Of a stretch of 64,000 bases of DNA, positions 47,901-55,351 are shown piece after piece; the first letter of the stretch is position 1; every line of letters starts with the position of its first letter. Made by a program: the position numbers and the translations under genes. This DNA comes from Bradyrhizobium sp. CB3481 (GTDB lineage: Bacteria; Pseudomonadota; Alphaproteobacteria; Rhizobiales; Xanthobacteraceae). The stretch covers positions 2,376,501-2,440,500 of the forward strand of contig NZ_CP121647.1 of the NCBI RefSeq assembly GCF_029714305.1, given 5' to 3'. Under the pieces are notes generated by a model that saw only the letters and a program-made list of their open reading frames with translations, ran no database searches and was not told where the DNA came from.

Positions 47901-48056
47901 CGTACAGGTGACCGCCAGTTTGTGGACGTCCATCATTCGGTACTTGAGGAACTTCACGGCTCGACCGAAGCTGCCCACGAGCATTCCGCCAATACGCAAA
48001 TCCTTGCAGACATCCAGTGGATCACCTCCACGACGAGCTACTTGTTCGATCACTGA
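44913..48056 (+). CDS. Serralysin-like M10 metalloprotease with RTX repeats and four Trp-rich repeats
   Basis: A 1047-residue protein probably secreted by a type I system, with no N-terminal signal peptide. Residues about 10-220 form the M10 domain with zinc motif HELGHALGLKH and Met-turn VMSYRSY. Next come glycine-rich RTX nonapeptides (GGSGNDT, GGDGNDR, GGAGADT; about 325-370), which bind calcium, then from about residue 483 four 118-residue repeats resembling the Trp-rich Synechocystis-type C-terminal domain (PF07483), and a tail of about 95 residues. The TTG start has CCGGAG 6 bases upstream, and no earlier Met fits. No transporter genes are adjacent. Confidence 0.9.
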   Translation: MATAVGVTQTNNSEIDGLLGGTKWSGTISYGFPDSPSDYPANYYGNGEPTTSGFASAPAAMQQAIIYAISLIAGYTNASFQYTGTNGADIAIAQSPAANPTSYAYYPANVPAGGDIWFGTQYNYSLAALGNYYFATALHELGHALGLKHSQETGGVANVAVPAAHDNSEYTVMSYRSYAGAPLTGYTAESYGFSQTYMANDILALQTLYGANFSTHSENTVYSWSATTGQMFINGVAQLAPGNGIGGSANRVFETIWDGNGVDTYDLSNYTTAVTINLNPGASSITSSTQLAYLGNGHYAAGNIYNAYLFNGDVRSYIDNAIGGSGNDTITGNAIANTLNGGSGNDTLNGGDGNDRLIGGSGTDTLTGGAGADTFVFAFGESSAASGQHDRITDFVSGLDHIDLSGIDAISGTGAYDLFSFIGASAFSGSAGQLNYFYNSALGVTTLQGDTNGDGIADFAIDIAGNVLFNVTDFVSVYAGPIVIETVGATKLVQAGVNYELDPMAGGSGPLLKTGGAVVMSGQFGGWTPIGAEQSGSGYLVAWKFTGMDQYLVWATDSNGNWTNSPIGSAVSGSNATLQSLETSFHQDLNGDGTIGVPTTVIETVGATKLVQAGVNYELDPMAGGSGPLLKTGGAVVISGQFGGWTPIGAEQSGSGYLVAWKFTGMDQYLVWATDSNGNWTNSPIGSAVSGSNATLQSLETSFHQDLNGDGTIGVPTTVIETVGATKLVQAGVNYELDPMAGGSGPLLKTGGAVVISGQFGGWTPIGAEQSGSGYLVAWKFTGMDQYLVWATDSNGNWTNSPIGSAVSGSNATLQSLETNFHQDLNGDGTIGVPTTVIETVGATKLVQAGVNYELDPMAGGSGPLLKTGGALVMSGQFGGWTPIGAEQSGSGYLVAWKFTGMDQYLVWATDSNGNWTNSPIGSAVSGSNATLQSLETSFHQDLNGDGTIGTAAASLQAETVPNLFAMTSLTADAFILRTDLADPYNAKDLGIPDTFRTGDRQFVDVHHSVLEELHGSTEAAHEHSANTQILADIQWITSTTSYLFDH
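46359..47774 (+). repeat. Four in-frame tandem repeats of 354 bp
   Basis: Units begin at 46359, 46713, 47067 and 47421, exactly 354 bp (118 codons) apart. They are nearly identical at the DNA level, with only a handful of single changes (for example VVMSG, VVISG and LVMSG, and SFHQ against NFHQ). Each encodes ETVGATKLVQAGVNYELDP, then GGWTPIGAEQSGSGYLVAWK and HQDLNGDGTIG. Such identity implies very recent amplification or constant homogenisation; copy number may vary between strains. Confidence 0.95.
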
Positions 48057-48170
48057 CCGCGCCCTGCAGAACCTTCAATTCGGGTCGGCGGGACCTCGAA
48101 CGGCAGAGCGAGGAATATCAACAGTTCGGGAGAGGCCGCAACGTTGAATGCGCCCTTGAGATCGACGAAG

Positions 48171-48200
48171 GTTGACGTTCATTGGATGAGCGAGCTAAGA
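48171..48200 (+). promoter_or_regulatory. Promoter/operator of the glycan cluster, first unit
   Basis: TTGACGTTCAT at 48172-48182, then TGA (48187-48189), CG and GCTA, match the promoter region at 52482-52507 at about 20 of 26 positions. TTGACG serves as -35 and CTAAGA as a rhizobial-type -10. The overlapping half-symmetric GTTCA-N5-TGAGC (48177-48191) resembles the perfect GTTCA-N5-TGAAC sites before the winged-helix gene. Confidence 0.55.
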
Positions 48201-48270
48201 CGAAATGGAGTACTCGGGGTGCTCCCGTAAACGTCGACCCAAACCCAATCCTAGATAGGCCAGTCAATAC

Positions 48271-50085
48271 GTGTGCGGCATATTCGGTCTTGTCACAAAG
48301 AACGGGCCCGTTGATGCTGATCAAGTCGATCAACTAACGGATCTTGTCGCCCACCGTGGACCGGATGGGCGTGGCGTGAGGGTCAACGGAAATGTCGGGT
48401 TAGGACACCGGCGATTGGCGATCATCGACCTCACCGATGATGGCGCCCAGCCGATGCGAGACCGGCAGCATCCGATCTGGATCACCTACAATGGTGAGAT
48501 CTACAACTATCTTGAGCTCCGCGCGGAGCTTGAGGCGCTTGGACAGGTCTTTCATACAGCCTCCGACACCGAGGTTTTGCTGGCGTCCTATATCCGCTGG
48601 GGAGAACGGTGCCTCGAGCGCTTCAACGGCATGTGGTCGTTTGCGATTCATGATGAACGCGACAACACGTTGTTTTGCGCCCGCGACCGCTTCGGGGTGA
48701 AGCCGTTCTACTATGTGAATTCGGCGACGGGGTTCGCATTCGGATCGGAAATTCGGCAGCTTCTCCCCTTGATCGGGCGCCACGTCGCGGATGACGATCT
48801 GGTCAGGGATTTTCTCGTCTGCGGTCTGACCGATCATACCAATCGCACTTTCTTCACGGGCATCGAAAAGCTGCCGCCCGGACACCGAATGCGTGTCGAT
48901 GTGTCCACGGGGCGGATTGAGATTGGACGCTATTATTCGCTGACCGCTGGGCTGAGGATGGCCGAGGAGAATGTTGCGGCTCAATCGCTGCGAGATCTGC
49001 TTGATGACGCGACCCGGTTGCGCTTGCGTTCGGACGTCCGGGTCGGAACCTGCCTGTCGGGTGGATTAGACAGTTCGAGCGTTGCTGCCCTGGCGGCAAG
49101 ACGGTATTCATTGGCCTCCAACGAATGCTTTTTTGCCATCACTGCGGTGAGCGAACAGGCGACGAACAACGAAGAGGCCTACGCAGCGGAGGTTGTAGCA
49201 AAATCACAACTGAACTGGTTGCGCACCAAGCCAACATATGAAGATTTTGCATCGACTGCGGAAACATTGCTCGAAGTCCAGGAAGAACCATTCGCCGGCC
49301 CTTCGATCATGATGCAATATGAAGTTATGAAAACCGCACGATCGAATGGTGTGATCGTGCTTCTCGACGGCCAGGGCGGTGATGAAACGTTGCTGGGCTA
49401 TCATCGGTATTACGCCGCCTGGCTACTTGACCATTTTCATCGTGCAGGCGTAGGCGGATTCTGCTCTGCTTTCAGTGAGGCCACGAAGGCGGGCATTTCG
49501 CCGCTGCGAATGCTGATGTACCTGTGTGGGGCAAGCTCAGCGGCGCTGCGGGCAGCCTTCTATCGCTGGCGGTACACTTTCTTGAAGAGGCCGGATCTGC
49601 CGGAATCTCTGCGCCGCTTCGCGCGGAAGACCAGCGACGCACGGGAAATGCAGGTTCTGGAGATTACAGAGACCAATTTGCCGATGCTGTTGCGTTTCGA
49701 GGACAAGAATTCAATGCGCTTTGGGATCGAAACGCGCTTGCCATTTCTGGATTACCGCTTTGTTGAATTTGCTCTGGCTCTGCCGACGTCCATAAAATTG
49801 AATAAGGGCTGGGCCAAGTGGCCGCTTCGCGACGCGATGCAGGACTTTCTGCCGGCCAGCATCACCTGGCGAAAGGACAAGATCGGATTTGCCGCGCCCG
49901 ACCAACTTTGGCTCAGCCGCCATTCCCCTGTGATGTACGACAAGGTGATTGGCAGTGCACTGCTTGCTCGCTACGTCGACATGGGCGCAGTTCGGAAGAA
50001 ATTCCACCAGCTCGACCTCGGAATGCGTTGGCGGCTCTATTGTGTTGCGCTCTGGGGTGAGCGCTTCCGGGTTGAGGTCCCATGA
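48271..50085 (+). CDS. asnB: Asparagine synthase (glutamine-hydrolysing)-like amidotransferase 1
   Basis: A 604-residue two-domain enzyme. The N-terminal glutaminase domain starts with Cys2 (CGIFGLV), has AHRGPDG and YNGEIYNYLELR. The synthetase domain (from about 235) has the ATP pyrophosphatase loop CLSGGLDSSSVAAL and LDGQGGDETLLGY. The start codon is GTG. Within a glycan cluster such enzymes (for example WbpS) amidate uronic-acid sugars rather than making asparagine. It leads the cluster and overlaps the next gene by ATGA. Confidence 0.9.
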   Translation: MCGIFGLVTKNGPVDADQVDQLTDLVAHRGPDGRGVRVNGNVGLGHRRLAIIDLTDDGAQPMRDRQHPIWITYNGEIYNYLELRAELEALGQVFHTASDTEVLLASYIRWGERCLERFNGMWSFAIHDERDNTLFCARDRFGVKPFYYVNSATGFAFGSEIRQLLPLIGRHVADDDLVRDFLVCGLTDHTNRTFFTGIEKLPPGHRMRVDVSTGRIEIGRYYSLTAGLRMAEENVAAQSLRDLLDDATRLRLRSDVRVGTCLSGGLDSSSVAALAARRYSLASNECFFAITAVSEQATNNEEAYAAEVVAKSQLNWLRTKPTYEDFASTAETLLEVQEEPFAGPSIMMQYEVMKTARSNGVIVLLDGQGGDETLLGYHRYYAAWLLDHFHRAGVGGFCSAFSEATKAGISPLRMLMYLCGASSAALRAAFYRWRYTFLKRPDLPESLRRFARKTSDAREMQVLEITETNLPMLLRFEDKNSMRFGIETRLPFLDYRFVEFALALPTSIKLNKGWAKWPLRDAMQDFLPASITWRKDKIGFAAPDQLWLSRHSPVMYDKVIGSALLARYVDMGAVRKKFHQLDLGMRWRLYCVALWGERFRVEVP

Positions 50086-51185
50086 AGATATGCATGCTGT
50101 CCAGCGTTCATTCGGCTAATGACATTCGAATTTTCGAAAAAGAAGCGCGAAGCCTTTCCAAGGCCGGCCACAACGTGACCGTCGTGGCGCGGCCGCCTCG
50201 CGCCGGCGATGCAGGTAGCATCGAATTCAAGCTAATCGATCTGCCGGCAGTTGCGCGGTGGAAGCGGCCGTGGGTCATTGGGCGAGCTGCGACGCTGCTT
50301 GCCCGTGCGACCGGCGCAGATGTTGTGCAGTTTCACGACCCGGAATTGATACCCTTCGCACTGTGGCTCAGGGGGCGGGGTTTCAAGGTGATCTACGACG
50401 TCCATGAGGACGTGCCAGCGGACATTTACTCGAAGAAATGGATTCCCCGATGGATGCAGCCGCTCGTATCGCTTGGTGTGGAATTGGTGGAGCGAAGCAC
50501 CGCGCGCCGTTTTGACGCGATTGTCGCGGCGACGCCAACTATAGCAAAGCGCTTTCGCGACTTCGGTGCCGCGGTGACGCTCGTTCGAAACAGCGTGCGG
50601 CTCGAGGAATTCGTCGAGCCTACCGACAACACGCCGCGAAAGAGACAGGCCGTCTATATCGGGCATGTAAGCTTCAACCGTGGGCTCGTCGAGATGGTTG
50701 AGGCATGTGAAGCCGCGGGACTGCCGCTTGTCCTGGCCGGCAGTATTGGCGCGATCGAAGCCGACTGGCTGAGAACTGCATCCGCTATGATCATCCATCG
50801 CGGAAAACTGGGCCGATCAGAGATCGCTGCTTTGCTCAATGAGAGCCTGATCGGACTTTGTCTCTTCCAGCACGAGCCAAATCACCTCTTCGCGATGCCG
50901 ACCAAGATCTTCGAATATATGGCTGCGGGGCTGCCGGTCGTTACCAGCGACTTGCCGAGATCGACGGAAATCGTCGAAGCGGCCGGCTGCGGCTTTTCTG
51001 TGTCACTGGATGACAAGAAGGGGCTGGTGGAGTTGTTGTCCTTGCTCGCGGACGAACCTCGGCGCGCGATCGAGTTGGGATTGGCGGGCCGGACCGCGGT
51101 TGCCAGGGACTACAACTGGCAACATGACGCGGCGGAGCTCAACAATCTCTATGGAAGGCTGTCTTCGGTCGGTGCGCCTGCATGA
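50082..51185 (+). CDS. Glycosyltransferase (GT-B, family 4-like)
   Basis: A 367-residue cytoplasmic glycosyltransferase. The N-terminal Rossmann half has MLSSVHSANDIRIFEKEARS and VVQFHDPELIPFALWLR. The C-terminal half carries the nucleotide-sugar site MPTKIFEYMAAGLPVVTSD, where GT4 enzymes hold the EX7E motif. No membrane span is present. It overlaps genes on both sides by ATGA, so it is translated with the amidotransferase and the next glycosyltransferase. It presumably adds one sugar to a lipid-linked glycan; donor and acceptor are unknown. Confidence 0.9.
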   Translation: MKICMLSSVHSANDIRIFEKEARSLSKAGHNVTVVARPPRAGDAGSIEFKLIDLPAVARWKRPWVIGRAATLLARATGADVVQFHDPELIPFALWLRGRGFKVIYDVHEDVPADIYSKKWIPRWMQPLVSLGVELVERSTARRFDAIVAATPTIAKRFRDFGAAVTLVRNSVRLEEFVEPTDNTPRKRQAVYIGHVSFNRGLVEMVEACEAAGLPLVLAGSIGAIEADWLRTASAMIIHRGKLGRSEIAALLNESLIGLCLFQHEPNHLFAMPTKIFEYMAAGLPVVTSDLPRSTEIVEAAGCGFSVSLDDKKGLVELLSLLADEPRRAIELGLAGRTAVARDYNWQHDAAELNNLYGRLSSVGAPA

Positions 51186-52405
51186 ATATCTGGCTTGTGC
51201 ATCCGTTTGCGGGAGGACCGGATTTAGGGCGTCACTGGCGGCCATTTTGGTTGGCAGATGCCTGGCAGAGGATGGGGCATCGGACGTTGGTCGTGAGTGC
51301 CGGGTTTCATCATCTTCACAGGGAGCCCCGGGCGCCGGGTCCGCAGCGCATCAATGGGGTTGACTTCTGGTTCCTCGATACGCCGCGTTACGGTAAGGGC
51401 AGCCTGGATCGACTCCGGAACAATCTGAGTTTCGGGCCGCTCCTTCGCTCGGGTTCAACTGCGATAGCCAAGCAGTTTGGTGCGCCGGACCTCATGATCG
51501 CTTCAAGCCCACACCTGTTCTTCATATCGGCGGCACATCGCGTCGCGCGCCGGTTCGATGCCAAGTTCTGGGTCGAGATTCGTGATCTCTGGCCGGAGAG
51601 CATCGTAGCACTTGGGATGACCCCGGCATGGCATCCCTTGATCAAGTTGCTCCGCCGGAAGGAACGGTACGCCTATCGTGCGGCCGACCGTGTTGTCTGC
51701 CTGCTAGCCGGCGCGGAGAACCATATGCGGGCGTGCGGCTTGCCCGCAGGCAGGTTCATGTGGATTCCCAATGGAGTGTCCGAGGGCGAAATCCGCAATG
51801 CCCTTACGATCGAAAGTCTGAGCCACCCGCTCATCGACCGCATCAATTTGATGAAGCAACAGGGCAGGCGCGTCGTTCTTTATGCCGGGGGTATGGGGCC
51901 CCCTAATGCGATGGAGGTCATTCTCGACGCTGCGGCGGCGCTCGGCAGGACAAATCCCGAGATTTATTTCATCCTGATTGGCTCGGGCACCTCACGCGCC
52001 GAGCTGGAGCAGCGTGCGACAGCGCTTGCGAATTTGGAATTCCAGGATGAAGTAGACCGATCGATCGTCCACGGCATGCTTCACGCCTCCGATTGCGCGG
52101 TGGTGTCCTTCCACAACAATGCGCTCTATCATCACGGCATTAGTCCGAACAAACTCTTCGACTACTGCCTCTTCGCGCCGCGTAGCCTTATCGCGTGCGA
52201 ACGCAAGGCGCTTGCAGGGCTCGAAGATTTGGTGACCAGACGATGCGAGCCCGATGATGCTGCCGCGCTCGCCGCATCCCTGGTGGCAGCGCTTAATGAC
52301 CTGCCGCGCTCGTCGAGCGAACGGATGGCCGTCGCGCAGCAGTACAGCTATTCAACTCTCGCGGCGCAATATCTGGCCGATTGCGCGATCGCCCCCGCGG
52401 TGTGA
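51182..52405 (+). CDS. Glycosyltransferase, WbuB-like (GT4)
   Basis: A 407-residue GT-B enzyme. The start NIWLVHPFAGGPDLGRHWRP and AWQRMGHRTLVVSAGFHHLH is typical of WbuB-type transferases, as are WVEIRDLWPESIVALG and VLYAGGMGPPNAMEVILDAA. The C-terminal donor site lies around ISPNKLFDYCLFAPRSLIA. It ends the first transcription unit; 127 bases with palindromic operators separate it from the regulator gene. The WbuB resemblance suggests a deoxyhexosamine donor, but that is only a family hint. Confidence 0.9.
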   Translation: MNIWLVHPFAGGPDLGRHWRPFWLADAWQRMGHRTLVVSAGFHHLHREPRAPGPQRINGVDFWFLDTPRYGKGSLDRLRNNLSFGPLLRSGSTAIAKQFGAPDLMIASSPHLFFISAAHRVARRFDAKFWVEIRDLWPESIVALGMTPAWHPLIKLLRRKERYAYRAADRVVCLLAGAENHMRACGLPAGRFMWIPNGVSEGEIRNALTIESLSHPLIDRINLMKQQGRRVVLYAGGMGPPNAMEVILDAAAALGRTNPEIYFILIGSGTSRAELEQRATALANLEFQDEVDRSIVHGMLHASDCAVVSFHNNALYHHGISPNKLFDYCLFAPRSLIACERKALAGLEDLVTRRCEPDDAAALAASLVAALNDLPRSSSERMAVAQQYSYSTLAAQYLADCAIAPAV

Positions 52406-52459
52406 CCATTACGTCACATCTCTGCTTGAAAATTTCAGATAAATCAATGTGTTGAAGTG

Positions 52460-52510
52460 TTCATAGCGTGAACATTTTGCTTGACGTTCATCATGTGAAC
52501 GCGCTAGTGC
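52460..52510 (+). promoter_or_regulatory. Double palindromic operator and promoter before the regulator gene
   Basis: Two perfect GTTCA-N5-TGAAC sites lie at 52460-52474 and 52487-52501, with centres 27 bp apart. The second overlaps the -35 box TTGACG (52482-52487). The promoter core TTGACGTTCAT-N4-TGA-N-CG-N-GCTA recurs at 48172. The layout fits autoregulation by the winged-helix protein encoded 23 bases downstream. Confidence 0.65.
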
Positions 52511-52532
52511 CTCTGCAGCGGAGACAGACGGC

Positions 52533-53174
52533 ATGGACAGGATTGTTCCGACGGATGAGAAGGAGAGCGACCGGCTTGTTCTTGGTCTGCTCACCTCCGT
52601 TGAGGCTGATGGCGCGCGGTCGCAACGGCGGATCGCGGCCGAGCTCGACGTGGCTCTTGGCCTCGTCAATGCTTATCTGAAGCGCGCCGTCAAGAAGGGG
52701 CTCGTCAAAGTTGGCCAAGCACCGGCGCGCCGATTTGCCTATTACCTGACGCCCCAGGGTTTTTCTGAGAAGTCACGACTGACCGTTCAGTTCCTGTCTT
52801 CCTCGTTTTCACTCTTCAGGAAGGCAAAGGAAGACTATTCCAACGTTTTCGATCGCGCGCAGGCGTTGGGCTTCAAGCGAGTCGTTCTGGCGGGGAAATC
52901 CGATCTGTGTGAAATCGCTATTCTATGTGCCGTAGATGGCCCGGTCTCGATCGTCGCTATTGTTGATCCGGATGAAGCCGCGTCGCGCTTCATTGGGATT
53001 GATGTGGTGGCGTCTTATGCAGAAGTCGCCGAGCCGTTTGACGCCATTGTCGTCACGCATCTGACCAAGGCCAAGGATGCGTTCGATCAAGCCACGAATG
53101 AATTTGGGGCGGAGAGAGTATTGGCACCCGACTTGTTGGGATTGCGTCCCTCGCACGTGCAGAGGGCTGGATGA
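52533..53174 (+). CDS. Winged-helix regulator with C-terminal nucleotide-sugar-like Rossmann domain
   Basis: A 213-residue protein. Residues about 10-75 form a MarR-like winged helix (SQRRIAAELDVALGLVNAYL, then VKVGQAPARRFAYYLTPQG). Residues about 105-205 form an alpha/beta domain that resembles PglD-type nucleotide/sugar-binding N-domains (KRVVLAGKSDLCEIAILC, VAIVDPDEAASRFIGIDVV). It may therefore sense a sugar nucleotide. It overlaps the NusG-paralog gene by ATGA. Genes of this pair are often found in polysaccharide loci. Target sites are probably the GTTCA-N5-TGAAC palindromes upstream. Confidence 0.82.
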   Translation: MDRIVPTDEKESDRLVLGLLTSVEADGARSQRRIAAELDVALGLVNAYLKRAVKKGLVKVGQAPARRFAYYLTPQGFSEKSRLTVQFLSSSFSLFRKAKEDYSNVFDRAQALGFKRVVLAGKSDLCEIAILCAVDGPVSIVAIVDPDEAASRFIGIDVVASYAEVAEPFDAIVVTHLTKAKDAFDQATNEFGAERVLAPDLLGLRPSHVQRAG

Positions 53175-53695
53175 CGACAATACAGCCGCAATTTGGGTCA
53201 AGCTGGCATGTCGTGCAGACGCACATCAATGCGGAAGCAAAAGCCGTAATCAATCTGGGTCGGCAGGGATTTGATGTTTATCTCCCCCGCTACCTCAAGC
53301 GTCGCAGTCACGCTCGCAAGATTGATACAGTGGCGCGTCCCTTGTTTCCGCGTTATCTGTTTGTCGCCATCGATCTCGCGACGCAGAGATGGCGCGCCAT
53401 ACAATCGACGCTAGGCGTCTCCCATCTAGTGTGCTGGAACGGCCGGCCCGCCTCGGTGGAAGGCTGCGTGATTGGGGCGCTGAAAGCGCGTGAGGACGAA
53501 AACGGCTTCATCACGCTGGTGCGCCGGCATGCCTTCTCGCCTGGAGATAAGGTTCGGATTATCGAGGGCGCATTTATTGACAGTCTGGCGCTGGTAGAGG
53601 GCGTCAGCGATCGCGAGCGCGTCGCGGTGCTGCTCGATCTATTGGGACGCAAGGTGCGCGTGACTGTCGCGGCAGATCTGATCGCGGCGGCCTGA
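53171..53695 (+). CDS. NusG-paralog transcription antiterminator (RfaH-like)
   Basis: A 174-residue specialised NusG. The NGN domain (about residues 10-110) has SSWHVVQTHINAEAKAVINL, the LPRYLKRR loop and RPLFPRYLFVAIDL. A KOW domain follows (HAFSPGDKVRIIEGAFIDSL, then RVAVLLDLLGRKVRVTVA). House-keeping NusG normally sits beside secE and rplK, which is not the case here. It likely rides RNA polymerase through the long glycan operon that begins just downstream, where an ops-like element lies at 53761. It is translationally coupled to the winged-helix regulator. Confidence 0.88.
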   Translation: MTTIQPQFGSSWHVVQTHINAEAKAVINLGRQGFDVYLPRYLKRRSHARKIDTVARPLFPRYLFVAIDLATQRWRAIQSTLGVSHLVCWNGRPASVEGCVIGALKAREDENGFITLVRRHAFSPGDKVRIIEGAFIDSLALVEGVSDRERVAVLLDLLGRKVRVTVAADLIAAA

Positions 53696-53733
53696 TAGCG
53701 TCCGCTGCTGGCGGGCGTGGTAGTCAAAATTCG

Positions 53734-53760
53734 CTCGGGGATGGCTCGATTCACCCCGAG
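53734..53760 (+). promoter_or_regulatory. Leader hairpin directly before the ops-like element
   Basis: CTCGGGG (53734-53740) and CCCCGAG (53754-53760) form a perfect 7-bp stem with a 13-base loop. There is no U-run, so it is not a standard terminator; it ends at the base before the ops-like sequence and may assist pausing. Confidence 0.5.
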
Positions 53761-53772
53761 TGCGGTAGCTTG
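53761..53772 (+). promoter_or_regulatory. ops-like antiterminator recruitment element
   Basis: TGCGGTAGCTTG agrees with the enterobacterial ops consensus GGCGGTAGYNTG at every position except the first. It lies 66 bases after the NusG-paralog stop and 36 bases before the wlbA ATG, in the transcribed leader and on the right strand. Function is inferred from sequence and position. Confidence 0.55.
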
Positions 53773-53808
53773 GAAAAATTGCACTCAGTCGGAGGAGTGA
53801 GAGGTCAG

Positions 53809-54750
53809 ATGCATTCATTTGCGTTGATTGGAGCTGCCGGTTATGTCGCGCCGCGTCACATGCGGGCCATACACGCCGTGGGTGGCGACCTGAAGGTGGC
53901 TTACGACCCAAACGACTCGGTTGGCATCCTGGACAGCTATTTTCCCAATGCACACTTTTTTACCGAGTTCGAACGGTTTGACCGCCATGTTGACAAACTT
54001 CGGCGTCGTGGCGAGAAAATCGATTACGCGTCGATCTGCTCCCCCAACCATCTGCACGATGCGCATTGCCGTTTCGCTCTGCGTTCAGGAGCCGATGCCG
54101 TTTGCGAGAAGCCACTAGTCCTTAATCCTTGGAACATCGATGGGCTAGCCGAGATAGAGCAGGACACTGGCCGCCGCATTTCGACAATCCTGCAGCTGCG
54201 ACTTCATCCCGCCATCATCGCCCTCCGAGAAAAGTTCGGGACCAGCAACAAGCGTCACAAGGTTGAGCTTACTTACATCACCTCGCGAGGTCGCTGGTAT
54301 TATACGTCGTGGAAGGGCGAAGACGAAAAATCGGGAGGGGTGGCAACCAACATTGGCGTGCACTTCTTCGACATGCTGAGTTACGTCTTCGGCTCCGTCA
54401 AACGTAATGAGGCGCATCTTCGCGAGCGCGAACGCGCGGCCGGCTTTCTCGAATGTGCGCGTGCCGACATCAGCTGGTTTCTGTCCGTGGACAGCAACGA
54501 TCTGCCGCCTGAGGTGCAAGGCAAGAAGACGACGTTCCGTTCGATCACCGTGGATGGTGAAGAGATCGAGTTCTCGGAGGGCTTCACGGACCTCCACACG
54601 CGAAGCTACGAGGAAATACTGGCGGGGCGGGGTTTTGGACTTGAGGATGTGAGGGCCTCGATCGAAATCGTGTCTGCTTTCCGGCAGGCGCCAATCACCG
54701 CCGGGCATGAATGGCGGCATCCCTCGGCACGCAGGACGTCATCCAAGTGA
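53809..54750 (+). CDS. wlbA: Gfo/Idh/MocA oxidoreductase, WlbA/WbpB-like sugar-nucleotide 3-dehydrogenase
   Basis: A 313-residue NAD-dependent enzyme. The N-terminal Rossmann fold has ALIGAAGYVAPRHMRAIHAV, CSPNHLHDAHC and CEKPLVLNPWNID (catalytic Lys in EKP). The C-terminal half has NIGVHFFDMLSYVFG, with the conserved Asp/His pair. WlbA/WbpB oxidise the 3-hydroxyl of UDP-GlcNAc-uronic acid. An acetyltransferase (WlbB-like) follows and a DegT aminotransferase is nearby, completing the 3-acetamido steps. The ATG at 53809 has GAGG upstream. Confidence 0.88.
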   Translation: MHSFALIGAAGYVAPRHMRAIHAVGGDLKVAYDPNDSVGILDSYFPNAHFFTEFERFDRHVDKLRRRGEKIDYASICSPNHLHDAHCRFALRSGADAVCEKPLVLNPWNIDGLAEIEQDTGRRISTILQLRLHPAIIALREKFGTSNKRHKVELTYITSRGRWYYTSWKGEDEKSGGVATNIGVHFFDMLSYVFGSVKRNEAHLRERERAAGFLECARADISWFLSVDSNDLPPEVQGKKTTFRSITVDGEEIEFSEGFTDLHTRSYEEILAGRGFGLEDVRASIEIVSAFRQAPITAGHEWRHPSARRTSSK

Positions 54751-55337
54751 CCGAGATGAGGGAAGACCCGAGATTTCCGGGCGCGCTGATCCATGTGTCC
54801 AGCTATGTGGATGATGGTGCGGTTGTTGGACGAGGCACAAAGATCTGGCACTTCTGTCACGTGCTTTCCGGTACCGTGATCGGGGAAAACTGTTCGATTG
54901 GACAGAATGTCATGATTGGACCGCGAGTGAAGGTCGGCAATGGCTGCAAGATCCAGAATAACGTTTCCCTCTACGACGGTGTGGAGCTCGCAGCCGATGT
55001 ATTTTGCGGCCCAAGCTGCGTGTTCACCAACGTCAATAACCCGCGCGCCAATGTGTCCCGCAAGGACGAATTTCGCCGCACGCCCATCGGGCGCGGAGCC
55101 AGCATCGGTGCCAACGCCACCATCGTGTGCGGTCATTCGCTTGGCGAATATTGTTTCATTGGTGCCGGCGCAGTCGTAACAAAGGACGTACACGCGTTCT
55201 CCTTGATAATCGGCAATCCGGCGCGCCGGGTGGGCTGGATGAGTCGTGGTGGAGAGCGGCTCGGTAAAGATCTCGTATGTCCGCGGACCGGTGAACGGTA
55301 TCGGGAGCTATCGCCCGATCAAATTGCGCTGGTCTAA
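54747..55337 (+). CDS. wlbB: Left-handed beta-helix N-acetyltransferase, WlbB/WbpD-like
   Basis: A 196-residue hexapeptide-repeat acyltransferase (VIGENCSIGQNVMIGPRVKV, then CKIQNNVSLYDGVELAADVF). The family loop CGPSCVFTNVNNPRANVSRK and the IGANATIVCGHSLGEYCFIG coils fit WlbB/WbpD, which acetylate the 3-amino group of UDP-GlcNAc(3N)A. The GTG at 54747, overlapping the wlbA stop as GTGA, is the likely start; an ATG at 54756 is possible. It probably works as a trimer. Confidence 0.88.
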   Translation: MTEMREDPRFPGALIHVSSYVDDGAVVGRGTKIWHFCHVLSGTVIGENCSIGQNVMIGPRVKVGNGCKIQNNVSLYDGVELAADVFCGPSCVFTNVNNPRANVSRKDEFRRTPIGRGASIGANATIVCGHSLGEYCFIGAGAVVTKDVHAFSLIIGNPARRVGWMSRGGERLGKDLVCPRTGERYRELSPDQIALV

Positions 55338-55351
55338 GGGAGGCTCTGTCG

